A DNA stretch of 64,000 bases from Gnetum montanum (GCA_015680685.1 MNCI01025086.1:830658-894657), one strand, 5' to 3'. Shown: positions 35,176 through 48,190, numbered from the stretch's first letter. Numbers and translations: made by a program. Notes: generated by a model not told the origin, from the sequence alone.

Positions 35176-35981
35176 CGATGAATCACATTGTTTCGTTTGA
35201 TCTAACCAAATGCAATGTCAGGTATCCGATGTTGAGGGGTATATGCTAGCTTATAAATATAGCACATGGGCTCTCAATTTGGCATGAGTTTTTAGTTTTT
35301 AGTTAGAGTAGTGAAGCTCTTGTAGTTTATTCTCTCTAGAGTTAGAATATTTTTTAAGTGCCTATAGAAGGAGTCTAAGTGTGTATGATTCTTTGTTTGA
35401 ACACTAATGTACCTGAGTGAAACAGTGTGATGGGAATAAAAATGAACTTGTTTGACAATCCTTGTAGCACTGAGAATAGATTAATGCTTCTTTTTAATGT
35501 ACTTTACTTTTATGTGCTTTAGTTTACTACATTTCAATTGATCAATTACTTTCCAGTAGTTAATGAACATAAGCACAACCACTTCGAGCATACATATAGT
35601 ACTTGGTAACCTAGCAACACTTAATGTTTGGTAGCCTAACAGCACTATATGTGTCTAGGAGGTGTCCAGGAAAGTGGGGTGGCTACTTGTGTTAGGCTAG
35701 CTAGGTAGTAGATGAATTAGATCTTCAATTACATTATCTTTCATTCTTTTTGTAGGTGAAAAAATTTATAAAACATAAAAGATAAAAAATCGTGTACCTC
35801 AATTACACTTAAACCATACCCTTGAGCCTCACAAGTGTAGTTGGGAAGTAAACGAACATTCTCAACACCCATTTCACTTCCAAGAGGAACTAGTGTACTA
35901 GAGAACTATAGGTTTATGAAATTCAACTGAAAGCCTTAGTGATTCGTATGGTTGGATGTAGGGGTACCTCACCACTCATCA
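35176..35981 (+). repeat. Element C: 3' LTR
   Basis: It starts CGATGAATCAC (the first T has become C) and ends CACTCATCA. The TATA box is at 35250-35260 (CTTATAAATAT), and GGGAATAAAAATG lies near 35430. It holds the block that is missing at the N in the 5' LTR. Confidence 0.9.
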
Positions 35982-35986
35982 TAATT

Positions 35987-36694
35987 CTTTAATGGTGCAC
36001 ATTCCCTAGATAGAGTGTTAGTTATACATAAGAATTAAGTGTTGATCATTCATAAATGGACATTAGATTTTGATATCTGGTCTAAAAAATATTCTAAATT
36101 TCCATGTTTTGTTGAATTATTTATTTTTATGTAAATTTTTTAGAGAGCTAAGTAGAAAATTATTAGTCTTATTAGTTCCATAAAGCATATGTAATCTATT
36201 TTCATACCATTTGGTTCTCATAGATGTTTTTTTTGTTAAAATTAATCTTTTTAGCAAAAATAAGAAATTGGTAATGCAAGTAGGTTGGAAAATTTATATT
36301 TAACTAATTACATATTATAATATTTTTATTTTATGACTTTTATTATTATGAATGTTAATTATTTAATGGTTTTTTCTTTTCTGCTTAAGAAAAAAGTTGT
36401 TGAGAAAATGATAAAATATTTTGAATTTGAAAATAGAAAAAATAATATAAAGTTGAAGATACAAAAAATTAAGTTAATATTAATCATAAGAATGATCATA
36501 TAATAATAAAAAATTAGAGAAGAAATAATCTTTTATAAATACTTATACTTTTACTATATAAAGTATAGATAAGTTTGGATATATGGCTTGCAAGGTAAAT
36601 TTTTCCTTACCGAATAAGAATATAGTTGATAAAACATTTGATGTAAATCACTAAAAGATGTAATATCATAGCTCAATATACAATGTCATAGATA
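35987..36694. other. AT-rich spacer without recognised features
   Basis: About 700 bp of AT-rich sequence between elements C and D. No ORF or repeat end was recognised. Confidence 0.5.
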
Positions 36695-37478
36695 TGATGA
36701 AATGGGCCATAGTCATATTTATAAATATGAGCCCATCATTAGAAAAGGGATACATTTTTGCCAACCTTTGGTGAAAGTCCTGTAGTTTGTTTTTTTTGAA
36801 CTTAGATTTAGTTGTGAATGCCCTTAATGTGGTGAATTATAATTGTACAACATCTTTATTTGAGTAGATTTTTTCTAGATACAAGTCATGATAAAAATTT
36901 ATATTTTTCTTCATCATTGTAGCATTTCACATAGAATAGGTTTACATTTCTATGTCATTTATTTTTATATTATCATTTACATTTTTAGGGTCATTTACTA
37001 TTACCATATTTGTTAATACTAATAGAATAAGTATGACTAGTTTCAAACATAAATTATAATTATTGGATAAAGCACTAGTGAATTGAATTGATTCACTCAA
37101 TGGTAAAGTTACTTTGTAATCCCAGTAATAATTACATTAGCACAAGACATGTATGGAAAGCTAGGATTAGATGCTTACTGCTAATAGGCTAGAGTAGCTT
37201 TACATTTTCATTACCCTTAGTTAATAGAATTCATATTCATTCTCATTATATTTACTAATAGAACACTTAGCGCCAACCAACATCATCTAATCATATGCCT
37301 CACTATGAGTTAAACCATACATTTTGCATTTTACTAACTCCAAGTGAGAAGACAATGATCAAGAACTTATCATCAACTTACCAATATACTTACATTATTC
37401 ATCTATTGATTATGATATGGTCACACATGAACACTTATGAATTGTATGGTTGAGTATTGAAATTACGACTACTCATCA
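36695..37478 (+). repeat. Element D: 5' LTR
   Basis: The left boundary TGATGAAATGG is set by analogy with the other LTRs and is less sure. The right end is TACTCATCA at 37478, followed by the primer site. The TATA box lies inside an 18-bp perfect palindrome, TCATATTTATAAATATGA (36713-36730). The R/U5 part has the TAATCCCAGTAATAATTAC and TTAAACCATAC blocks seen in B. Confidence 0.7.
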
Positions 37479-37479
37479 A

Positions 37480-37497
37480 TGGCATCATTACCAGATA
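37480..37497 (+). other. Element D: primer binding site, tRNA-Asp type
   Basis: TGGCATCATTACCAGATA lies one base after the LTR. It matches 11 of 18 bases of the Athila-type site, and six of the seven differences are transitions. Confidence 0.6.
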
Positions 37498-37622
37498 TAT
37501 TCTAGTGTTTACTACTTAGTTAATTTTAACACAGTTCATTGTAACAAGTATTATCAAGCTTATCTTTCAAATAGTTATAATAATTTCTAAATACACATAC
37601 TTGAGCGTTAATCGACTTTAAA

Positions 37623-39560
37623 ATGGCTTATACATATATAGTGAAATCTCCACCTACTATTAACCTTAATGAAAATAATGATAGAAATCATAATGAAGAA
37701 AATTGGAGTAGACTAATATAACTAGAATATCATATGCTCACGGTAATCCTTGCTACACTAATTTTACCTCCATTTTCCACTAAGCTGAATAGTTTAGATG
37801 GAGAGACTTACAAGACAACATTTTCTTACCACCTAATCATTCAACACCTTCTATGCTCTAAGAAACTCTATTAAGATCAAGTCTTAGCCATGCATAAGAA
37901 GGATACCAAGTTACTAAGAACATAACAAGGTCATATTAGCTAATAGAGGCTCAAGCAAGAAGAGATGTTATCATGGTGACAAAATATGAAGAAAAGAAAG
38001 GAAAAAGAATAACATAGATGATTATCCTTACAGAGAAAAAAGATATACTACACAAAGCTGAGAATTATCATCATCCTCATAGATCCAACTCTCATTTACC
38101 TATTCCAGATACTAAAGATTCTACAAAGTTAAAATTACATTGAGATCTTGCAGAAACTCCTAGAAGAGATGTAGTAGACTCTATACTTAGAAGGAATTCA
38201 AGGTCTAAGACCTTTGACAAATCTAAAAGAGATGCATCAAGAATTTATAAAAGAAGGACTAGTTAGCATCATTTCTATGTCCTTCATCCTCTTCCTAATA
38301 CTCATTCATGAACTCTAACAAGAGAAGTTGAAGATCCAATGATCATGATAGAGATAGAAGAAGGGATCATGATAGACACACCAATAGAAGAAGATATCCA
38401 AGTGAGGAAGAAGATGAGGAAGAAAATAGAGAAAGGGAATCAATGCATGAGAGAAGAGAATATTATGAGCATTAGAAAGGTTATCACTACAATAGAGATT
38501 ATGAATCCAAAGATTGTAGAACCCCTATTGGCCACTCAAAGCATAAACAATATCAAAGAAGTAGTGTACATACCAACCAAGCACCTAAGAAATAATTACA
38601 TCATGCAACTTAACATGAAAACCATTTCAAAGTTTGAAGGAGGTTATAATGTAGATCCAAAGAACCACCTTCAAGCATTTCATGACTCCTACACATTACA
38701 AAATATAGAAAATATGATTGGCAAAAATTAAAATCATTTCTCAAAATACTTATTAAGGAAGCAAAGAGCTCGTACAAATCCTTAGAACTAGAATCTATTA
38801 GAAGATAGAGTACCATGCTAGAAATTTTCAATGATAAATATCAAACATATTCAAGAGTATCAAATTTGAGAAAAAAAATCTAAGAATAAAAAAAAGGAAC
38901 ACATTAATCCCTTGATGTAGTAATCGGAAGGTATTATTCACTATTACATCAATTTCCCTGACATGAATTTCCTCAAAGAGAACAACTATGATACATCATT
39001 GATGGAATACAAAACAAAACTAGAGAGATCCTTGAAGTATATGCCCAAGGATGATTGTCTAAAATGACATCCCATCAAGTCCAATAGTTACTAGATTAAG
39101 TAGCAAAAGAAGAAGAAAAGCTATATACAACAGAGTTAGCTAAATAATATACTAGAAACTCTTCTTTTAGAAAAAGAGAAGTGAGAATTCATGAGACATA
39201 AAAATAGGAAATCATGGAAGGTGTAATTAAATGAAAAACTCTATCCATACAAAAATCACTAAATGATATTGAATCCAAGGTAGAGACAATGTGGGATTTT
39301 ATAGATCAAAATTTTGCAATATCACTCAAGATAGTAGAATAGAAGATTGAAAAACATTCATTAAAAATAAAGATATAAAAAAGAAGAGGGATAATGGACA
39401 CAAAAAATACAATAATAAAGTAAAAATTTTTTTAGTGAAAGAGGTTAAAGAATTAAGTTATAAAGATCAAAATGAGTGTAATGTATGCTAATAAAAATAT
39501 CCCAAGGGATGTTTCCCTATTATGATCCATTTACAAGAGTTAAAAGCATATGTGCTTAAT
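37623..39560 (+). pseudogene. Element D: gag pseudogene
   Basis: The start ATG at 37623 sits where gag begins in B relative to the primer site. The middle is Arg/Glu/Asp-rich (38300-38480). The longest open piece, 38339-38731, contains KEVVYIPTKHLRNNY and ISKFEGGYNVDPKNHLQAF in one frame, matching the NNIP...GGYN...HLQAFHD region of B and C. The C-terminal KCFPYY-like end lies near 39510-39560. Other parts need frame changes. Confidence 0.65.
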
Positions 39561-39939
39561 TAAAAATTTATTAAAAAGAAAATATCTAGAAGATTACCCC
39601 ACATGCAAGGTCATTATAGATAATCCCATTAATAGTAATACTATCCTAGTGGGGCTTATTCTCAACCACAAGAACAATACTAGTAGCAGTATCAAAAACC
39701 AAAATTATGGGAGATGCCACCACCAAAGTAGTAATATCCATATCAAGAAGCATATCATTATAGATATTATGTGTATCATCCTATATCTCTAAGTAATATT
39801 CATATTCACACTTCTTCTCACTACTATCTAGTTAAGTACCATAGGCCTATGACCCCCTGAATGGAATCATGATCCTATATGTTTGAACTAGCTATAAGTC
39901 ACTTTCATCACACTCCTAATTCTTTACCAATAGTACCAT

Positions 39940-41142
39940 TGATGAGACATCCAATGGTAATTTGAATGTTGATTGTAAGCCTTGGATTTTGGAAGTGTAT
40001 AATGTACCCTGTGCTTGTAGTCTAGCATATTCCCTTAAGATTATTAGTTTTTTGAGAAACACCCTAGCCCCTTTTGTCACACTTTGAGATTGTGTGCATG
40101 ATTCCAAGCTTCTTAAGATAATTTTAGCTTCATTCAGATGTCCTATAATCCCTCCAGCATGCTTTCTCAAGTATTGACTTTTACTCAGGATCATTTATGC
40201 AAAGTGTGATTTGGGAAGGATGCATGGAGTACCCTATGTCAATGTAGGGGCATTAGTGCAGGGAAATCAACACACCCCTTACTTGCCCAAATTGGACCAA
40301 AGTACCAAAATTACATTCCAATTAGCCAAGGCTACATTGATGAAACTCCTCCATTTTTTCATGAAAACTATAAATACCCAAGATGAGCTCTCACATATAT
40401 CATAAGCATAATTTGAATTTCATTTAGGCTTTTAACATTTGGCTTGTATGAAAAGCTCTTCCTCCCTCAAGTAAGTTGATTCAATTCCTTATCTTATGTG
40501 TGTTTTGAGTCATCACTTTAACAAGTATATCTAGACTTGGTCAAAGTACTACCTTGTTTATGTAGCCTAGAATTGTTTGGTCAATGTAGAGTCCAGTGTT
40601 TACATGGTGAATAAATCTAATGGTTTTCCCTTGTTTCATCATTGATGCCTCAAACATAAAAACAACAAATATATTCATTCAATTTTCATCTTATTAAGTT
40701 GTGCAATTTGTACCTTACCCAATGACATCATAACTATATGACATGGTGTTGGGCTGTCAAGGTTGTGACTAAGAGCTATTTTATTACATTCTATATGTGT
40801 TCTTGGAGTTTTCCCATAAGGGATTAAAACATAATCATTTTACCTATCCCCATAAGGGATTGCAATGCATGTGTGTTTATGTTTATTTTGTTTCTTATTA
40901 ATATAAAATTCATAAAAATTATAAAATATAGAATTATAAATATATTCTCATCTTCCTTTGTGGCAACCTAGGTCTTAATTTTATCATATGTATTATAATA
41001 TCTTTTATATTTATTAAACATGATGATATACACAAGTATTCTTGGCAATCCACTAAACATCATCTTCAAAGCTGATAACTAGATCGCACTACATTTTGTA
41101 ACATATAATCTCATTAGTCTAAAATTAGTGGAACTCGTATCA
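39940..41142 (+). repeat. Element E: 5' LTR of a different subfamily
   Basis: The right end, CTCGTATCA at 41142, is well supported because a primer site follows one base later. The left boundary at TGATGAGACATCC is inferred from the start shared by these LTRs and from the end of gag homology in element D. A TATA box CTATAAATA is at 40368-40376. At about 1.2 kb it is longer than the other LTRs and lacks their usual U5 block. A CCCATAAGGGATT motif occurs twice (40813-40825 and 40849-40861). Confidence 0.5.
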
Positions 41143-41143
41143 T

Positions 41144-41161
41144 TGGTACCATTTCTAGAGA
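41144..41161 (+). other. Element E: primer binding site, tRNA-Asp type
   Basis: TGGTACCATTTCTAGAGA lies one base after the LTR end. It matches 11 of 18 bases of the Athila-type site, and all but one of the differences are transitions. Confidence 0.6.
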
Positions 41162-41247
41162 AGGAATTAGTAAATTTTATTGAAATAATTATACAGTCAT
41201 AATTTTTAAGTTGTTGATTTTGTAGAAAATAAAGGACTAAAGTACTC

Positions 41248-43140
41248 ATGGCTAAATTGAACAATGAAAATCAGTTGAAGCAAAAGCCTTAATTAGTCCA
41301 AATCACTTTCACATGGTAAATGAGGTAGCACCTCCTATCATGGTAAAATTTCATCAAGACAAATTAAGACAATGGTGTGATGCTCATGGATAATTTTCTA
41401 AAGAACTTAGAGAATTTGCACTTCCTACCTTCAAGGAGGCTTTTTCCAATCAATACTTTATTAAGGATTTGGTAGATTACGAATCCATGTCACCCCAACA
41501 TTTAGACTATGGTTCTCATGAAAAGAAAGAGCTTTCTAATATGATTGTGGAGTAAGAGTATGAGAACATACATGCTGGGAAATAGATAGGACCTTCTCCT
41601 AGACACTCCCTTAGCTACAACATGAATGATTCTAGGGGAAGAAGATCCATGCACCTTTGTCTATGGAACTTGAGCTATACTAGTGATGATCCGAAGTAGT
41701 TAATTATTTCACATGTTTCTTACCTTCATTTGAATGAAGGTGTTAATGGTTTGGATGAGCCATTATTTTTGTGGACCTACTAGGGTCAAATTCATGAAGC
41801 ATTTTGCATCCCACCTAAAAGCATTGAGAAGATCAAAATAAAAAAAGTTGATATGGTGGACATTCCCACATTCAATAAAAAGTTATATGATGATCTTAAG
41901 CTTCATGTTTAAATATTTATCATCTCCTATGAGTTGCAAGGATTGAACAATGAGTGGTAGAAAGCCCATCGTTTTCCCTACACACCCAATAATTATGGTA
42001 AAACATGGTATCAATCTCTTCTATCCAACTCCATCTCTTCTTGGGCACACATGTTAAAAGCTTTTAATGTCAGATTTTGTTTTTATACATGAGTTGAAAA
42101 CCTTAGAAAGAAGATAGTAGGATGAAAGTAGGATACTAATGAATCATTTGATGTTACCATAAAATGGTACAACTACTTTCTCAATTAATTTCTAAAGCAT
42201 GGGTTTAATAAACATGATCAATTAATGCTCCTAGTAGAAGGATTATGATTGAAAACCCATGAAAGGATGGATGGATATGTATGTCTTGGGTGATCTCTAC
42301 CAGAGGTCTATTGCTCATATGATTGTTGTATTAGATGGTGTAGCTAAATTTGAAGGTGAATGAAATAAGCATAAAAATGTACAAGAAGCCAACATAAATA
42401 CCAAATATTAGAAGGATGTAAAGAATGTTAAATGTAAGATTTAACCTTATGATGTTGTTGAAGCCCTTGTTCAAAAAGGTATGAGAATGAAAAAGACTTC
42501 GGTAGACCTTTCCAATGTTGTTAACAAGATTTGGGATGTGCCAATCAAAATGTACATCAAGTTTCAAGGATTTTAAAAACAAAATCATTGAAGCAACTGG
42601 AAAAGTTAAAAAAAGTAAAAGGTCTAAATTTCTTATTCTTGTGGTCCATTTTTCCAGCCACAAATTTAACAAGAGATGGTACCTAATTCATGGAGTACTT
42701 CCTCCACATTGCAATAATCTTTCTTATGTCATGCTTCTTCCTACCATGAAACTAAGCAAGCCATGAACCACATATCTCATGCAATACCCCACTAATATTG
42801 ACCATACCCACCACAACAATCTTAGTGGCCACAAGCTGAAAAATGTCTAGCATGACCTTCTATACCATTACATGAGGGAATTCTGAATCAACCATAGTGG
42901 GAACATGTCCAGTTTCTTACTATAAGGTGATATCCTTATTTTTCATCATAATACACTATTGGAAAGTATCAAAATAATTATGTTCCTTCTATGGCAAGAA
43001 TGTCATTATCTAATAGACAAAAATATTTTTGTATGATAAAAAAACATAAATATCTATGAGGATTCATGCTCATCACCTTCACCATCATATTCAAAGAAAT
43101 GGGACCAAGGAAGATATGCTTCTAAACAATAAGTTCATGA
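41248..43140 (+). pseudogene. Element E: gag pseudogene
   Basis: The start ATG at 41248 (MAKLNNENQLKQKP) lies about 90 bp after the primer site. The N-terminal half is unlike the other gags (LRQWCDAHG, FALPTFKEAF). The capsid-like part follows at about 41860-42170 with KVDMVDIPTFNKKLYDDL, YGKTWYQSLLSNSISSW and MLKAFNVRF, aligning with the Gag core of B. The downstream half is Lys-rich with several stops. There are few shifts up to about 42200. Confidence 0.65.
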
Positions 43141-43169
43141 AGGAGCTTGTTAGGTACTAGCCTTGAACT

Positions 43170-44797
43170 TAGTCATGAAGGAAGATTTTTCCATGTAATG
43201 GCTTCAGTGGTATAGTATGGTTTTTTTGTTTTGTATGTATTTTTATTTTTATTTCTTTAATGTGTGCCTTTATTTTTTTTGAATTTAATGATATATCATT
43301 ATCTAATTTTCTTATTCTTTTGCTTTGATATTTCATTTGAGTGTTTTTGGTCTATATAGGAAAAACTAGTTCATGTTCACTCGATAAGCCAATGATGGAT
43401 GGATGAATTACATATGTGAGGATGATGCAAGAGTGCTAAACAGAATCAAAGTGGAGCCTTGATTGATGGAAAGTCAACATAACAAAATTCATCCATTCAC
43501 TTTTTACTTATCCATCACTAGTGAACTAGGATTAGATTTAGTGGGAAGCTAGGACTCACATTGTGAGTTGTTGAAGCTACTATTACTAGAACCATGGGTA
43601 GGTGGTGGATTCACATTTTAGGGGATGATCTCTAGAATCTTGGAAGAGTGCTTGATCATTGGTAAGGAAAGGTTATGTCATAAAGGGTTCTCTTGATTAT
43701 TTTAATGGGTCTAATTAGTGTGATTGGATCAAGGTGCATGTGCTTGTCATGCTTGATCATCCTTGATCAAAAGTGTTTCATGATCTCATGAACCTATGTG
43801 TGCCATGCAGTGAGGGATGAATTCTCATATTCATGCAAATCAAAGACTCTAGGTGGTGATCTGGTACTCGAGTCATCCTCATAATTCACATACATCATTT
43901 GAAAACCCTCTTCTCATGAAAGAAAATATGAAATATTGAACAAAAAAGAAGAAAATAAAGAAAAAAGAGAAAATGAATGAATGAGAAAATAAAGTAAAAA
44001 AATTAAATAAGAAGAGGTAAGTGATGTTATTCCAAACTCTTTGGTCCATAAAAATTATTATTTCTACCATCCTAGACTGATCATGTAATTGCTCCAGTAA
44101 GATAAAAATGAGTTGGATGAATAATCATGTAAATTCTATCTCATGTTCATCACTTGACTTCCAAAATGTAATAGTCCAAGATAATCTTTTGCCTCATCCC
44201 TACTCATGGCCACCAAGGCCTAGAAGTCTCTCTCTTAGTAAAATTTGATAATGTTAAATGTTTCTTTCATCTAATACCTAAATCAATTTGTTCCTAGGTG
44301 TAATTATTATTGGGATTGTGATTGATTAGTGTAGCTAAAGGGATCAATAAGAGGTTTCTAGCAAAGAAAAATTTGGGGAGCCTGATGTGCATACATACAT
44401 AGATGGAAAAAATTCAAAATAGAATATTGAATTTTAGATGATATGTAGTAGATTACATTATTTTAGTTTCACCAATGATTAGACTTTAGAATAATCAATT
44501 CTAGATAGCATTAGCAATGGGAGTTATAACCTTACATTTAGAAAGGAGACTTGGAGATTTATCCCTATTATGTGGACAAGTAATGGTGAAGGGATACACT
44601 AGTGGATCTCTCATAGGATGTAGGATGTGTTCATGTATTATAGTGAGCTAATTTAATGGTTGGCTAGGGATCTAGTAATGTTGGACTCTCACCTTCTCTC
44701 TCTAATCAATCATTCATTCTCCATCTCTTTGTTTCCACTCTATGCATTGTTGAGTGTGGTAGGAAGTTGATTAGGCAAAGTAGAGGATGATATTTGG
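43170..44797 (+). other. Element E: end-of-pol motif and 3' noncoding region
   Basis: It begins with ACTTAGTCATGAAGGAAGAT, the decayed form of the motif that ends pol in B, C, F and G. T-rich noncoding sequence follows, then a purine-rich run at 43915-44020. No ORF is supported. Element F is inserted at the right end. Confidence 0.5.
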
Positions 44798-44802
44798 TCA
44801 TC

Positions 44803-45698
44803 TAATGAGTGACGAGTAGACCCTACATTGAACCATATGAATCACTAAGCATTCACACATGATCTAGTTGAATTCCATGTACTTATAGCCTTTTAAGTAC
44901 ACTAGTCTCTAGCAAGTGAAACTAACCATTACAATCGTTGTCTTTCCAATTACACTTGTGAAATGTAGAGATATGGTTAAGTGCAATTGAGGCATATGGT
45001 TTTTATGTTTTGTGTTTCAAGTTACCTAAGGATAAATAATAATGAATAAAATAAAATAATTAAATTTTTAATTTAATTTAACTAGAGACACCTAACTAAT
45101 CCTAACATAAGCATCCATTCCCACTTACCGTACACATCCTAAACACATTTAATGCTATTAGGTTACCAAACATTAAGCGTTATAGGGATTACCAATTACC
45201 AAGTGAATGCTCAAAGTGGTTGTACTTATGTGCTTAATTAATCACTTATTTAATCTAGCTTAATTTAGCTTAATTACTTAAAGCATTAAAGGAAATTGCA
45301 TAAAAGCATTAAATGCATAAATAAACAATTAATCTATTTCAAAGTGCTACAAAGTTTATCAGAAAGCACATCTTTATTGCCACACACACTATCATGATTA
45401 GGTAAAATAGTGCTCGAATAAAGATTTGTACACTCTTTGACTCCTATTGTGGGCCCTTAGAAAAAATATTCTAACTTTCAAATGACAAAATTGCAAAAGC
45501 CCTGCTACAACTATGATAAAATATTCCCATTAACATGATGGGTGACCACATATTTATAGGGAAAAATAGATACTACATTGATGAGGCCATGTCAACACAT
45601 CAAATCCCATGTCGATGGGGCCACGTCAACAGGTTTGCATTGATGGGGCTACGTCGACAAAGCTTCATCAATGGAACCAAAGAAAACATGACTCATCA
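44803..45698 (-). repeat. Element F: 3' LTR
   Basis: On minus it starts TGATGAGTCATG at 45698, next to the polypurine tract, and ends at 44803 (the usual final CATCA is changed to CATTA). The U3 has at least four CCCATCRA/CCTCATCAATG-like units (45580-45680). The TATA box is the complement of 45551-45559. The R/U5 part matches the B LTR. Confidence 0.9.
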
Positions 45699-45714
45699 TA
45701 CCCCCATGATTGAA
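45699..45714 (-). other. Element F: polypurine tract
   Basis: On minus, TTCAATCATGGGGGTA immediately precedes the 3' LTR. Confidence 0.75.
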
Positions 45715-45739
45715 TAAAACTCATCCTTCAGTGAACAAA

Positions 45740-47751
45740 AGAATAAACCATTTTAGCTATCAATCTCTTTAATTCTATGTTTACCTTAGCTAGCTTCTCC
45801 TACTATTGATGGATGAAATCTTATATTTTCTACTTTTTCACATCAACATTCCACAAGTAGTGATTCTTTGTGATTAGGCCAACATTCTCTTGGCAAGTAT
45901 GATCCAAGGTATTTTGGATAATATGCATGGTGACATCAACCAAGGACTAATAAAAAATCACCATCTTCTTTGCATCCTCAACCTTCTTGAGCTTTTCCTA
46001 AAGTTGCTAAAAGGATTCATCACAGGTTAGTGCAAGGTTGAGAAGCATAAGATTAGTAAGGTAGGCTATTAATTCAGCAACCTTTGCAACTAGACATTGG
46101 TTTTAAGCCTAGGATATTTTGAGTTTTCCCTCCATGATAATGCATTTCTCCTTTTCTTCTAGTAGCTCCAAATAGGTTAGAGTGATTATATCTAGAAGGT
46201 CAAAGATATCTAGAATCATTTGCCTGGTTCCTAATAGTTACTCTAGCAACTCTTCATGTTGGGCTACAGTCAATTTATCTCTAATTATTCCTAAAAATGT
46301 CTGCACATAATGGAGTGTAGAAGAATCTAGGAAAAATGTCGTAGGTGTGTTTAATGCCTTGGAATTTCTATTAGCAATCACCTCTACTATTATCTCCTAC
46401 CCGTGGTGCTACATCAGCAAGATAGTTGTCCTCTTGTCCTCCTCTAGATGCAGTAAGAAAGTAGCAGCAATCTTAAAGATGTCTATGAATTGCTGCTATT
46501 GTGAGAGAGACTGTTACCTATCAGGCACTAGGATTTGATCTCACAAGTAGCTGTGTCCTTTGGGTTGAAAGGATTGTCCCACCTCCCTCCATTTGGCTGA
46601 TGGTTCAAGTCACTTCATTGAGGTGGCTCATTGCTGAATGATACACAAATGAATCACCACCACTCGTTTCTGCTCACACAAGAGATACTCTCAAAGAGAT
46701 ACTCTCAAATCTTACACATCTGTTCAAAGATAGCATGGGACTCTAACTTTGCTTTATGAGTGGACAATGAACTTGGTGGTTGCTACTCCTTTTCCTTAGT
46801 TATGGTAGGGGTCTTCTCCTTCATCATTTCTATCCAAGAGGTAGAAGGAGCATGCCAAAGTGTATCATTGACATAACAAACTATTCCTAACCTTTTGCAT
46901 AATTTTTTGATGAGGTAGGGAAAGGGTAGGACCTTCCTTTTATGTTCATTTTCCTTAAATAACTTCTCTATCTCTAGATAGATTAGCTATGGAATGTTCA
47001 TAGGGAATTTTCCACTAATAGAAGCATACACATAGGTAAAGAAGGTAGTTACCTTACTGGGCATCACTATCAAATTGAGGTGATAGGTCACTATCTTGAA
47101 ATATATACACTTTGCTATATTGAGTGTGTCATACTACTTATGATTCATTCCATAGCATCATTGGGTTCACTCCTTCTTTTCCTCCAAGTCTACTTATGTA
47201 CAGATCTCTACTAGATTTGTTCCAATATTAGGCAACCCCAGGGCCTACATAGTAGCTTCCACCAAGTAGGACACCTGAGTTTCCTTAATCTTCACAGTGG
47301 CTCCTGCATGCCTACTATTCTAGAAGAGATACATCTCTCCCATGTACCACTCCCCATGGAAAGTGATGACTAGCCACATGGGAGAGTTCTACAACTATAT
47401 CTTGAATTTTGGTGGAGCATGTTCTTGGAATGGTCCAAAGTTCAATTCTTGGAGAACTAAATGTTGGATGTCATGAGGCTTGATCTGATCAAGGCAAGAT
47501 GGAGTTAATGTGACCTCAAGTCTTGGCATTAGTCCAAGTGCCTCATCTCAATGGGATTATTTTATTATGGCCACTTCTTCAAGAATCTATTGAATAGATT
47601 CCACTTTGGGCTTCTCCCAAATAGGTCCCATTGCATGAGTTTCTGCTACCTACTCTTGGCCTTACTCTTGCTTCTCCCTTTGAGCTCTTGGTCATTTATC
47701 CCTTGGTTGAGATGGTCCTCCTTCCTATGGATAATTTGGTCTAGGTGCCAT
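45740..47751 (-). pseudogene. Element F: Athila-type 3' ORF, broken
   Basis: On minus the ATG at 47751 starts MAPRPNYP, the same context as in B. It then reads LMPRLEVTLTPSCLDQI and LQELNFGPFQEHA (about 47430-47540), VKIKETQVSYLVEA (about 47260-47310), and a poor copy of the plant transposon domain near 46850-47060. Downstream it corresponds to the coiled-coil region of B but with many stops. It is about 0.8 kb shorter than in B. An env-like position is known for this lineage; the biochemical role is not known to me. Confidence 0.6.
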
Positions 47752-48190
47752 TTGTAATCACAACATCACCAAGGATTAGCACTTAATGTGTAACTTTGAA
47801 AAATTTGGAATAACGTATCTCTTAGGGTAGTTACACTTGGCTAAGTTGTGATCATGTCTTGCTTGATTATTTTAATATTATTTTATTATTATCTATTTAG
47901 ATAGATTATTGAAGTGTGTTGAAAGGGTTTAACTCTCATAGGTTGATGATTTAATATTAATTTATGCATTAAATCCATGGGGAAGTTAGAAAAATTCTAA
48001 AAAAATTTCTGTCAAAAATCTAAGGTTTATGGTCCCCACAATACAAAGGGTACCTCTGGAAGCTATAGGACTAAAGAATAGAGTGAATTAGATAAATGGT
48101 TTGAAAGTTATGAGCTATGGAAAATTTTGGGCTTTGAAAAATTACAAAAACTTCCATTACATTTAAAGTAAATGGCAAAAAATTCCTAAG

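Larger units (their letters stand above)
26118..35981 (+). mobile_element. Element C: Athila-type LTR retrotransposon lacking the 3' ORF
   Basis: About 9.9 kb with LTRs 26118-26872 and 35176-35981, primer site, gag, pol and polypurine tract. The flanking pentamers TAATG (26113-26117) and TAATT (35982-35986) fit a target duplication with one change. Its LTR U3 differs from that of B (GGTATCCGATG motifs), but the U5 end is shared. Only about 1.95 kb separates pol from the 3' LTR, against about 5.2 kb in B, and the 3' ORF is absent. All reading frames are broken. Confidence 0.9.
36695..39939 (+). mobile_element. Element D: 5' part of an Athila-type element
   Basis: 5' LTR, primer site and gag are present. 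Protease, RT and integrase are missing because the element stops at 39939, where the LTR-like start of element E begins. The gag is related to those of A, B, C and F but the LTR is its own subfamily. No 3' part was found in the window. Confidence 0.7.
39940..44797 (+). mobile_element. Element E: Athila-type element with pol deleted
   Basis: The order is LTR, primer site, gag, then a direct jump to the end-of-pol motif (around 43170-43187) and a 3' noncoding stretch up to the insertion of element F at 44803. The 3' LTR was not found on the far side of F (56831-57721), so the right boundary is unknown. Confidence 0.55.

Noticed and set aside
39916-40194. Minus-strand open frame of 92 codons near the start of the element E LTR
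   Set aside because: It straddles the inferred LTR start and U3, has no recognisable motif and no conserved counterpart. Chance openness is likelier than a gene.
42331-42672. Minus-strand open frame of 113 codons
   Set aside because: It is the complement of the Lys-rich gag C-terminus of element E. The plus strand carries the homologous reading.
43915-44020. Purine-rich run as a polypurine tract
   Set aside because: It is long and A-rich, is not followed by an LTR start, and corresponds to a generally A-rich part of the noncoding region in related elements.
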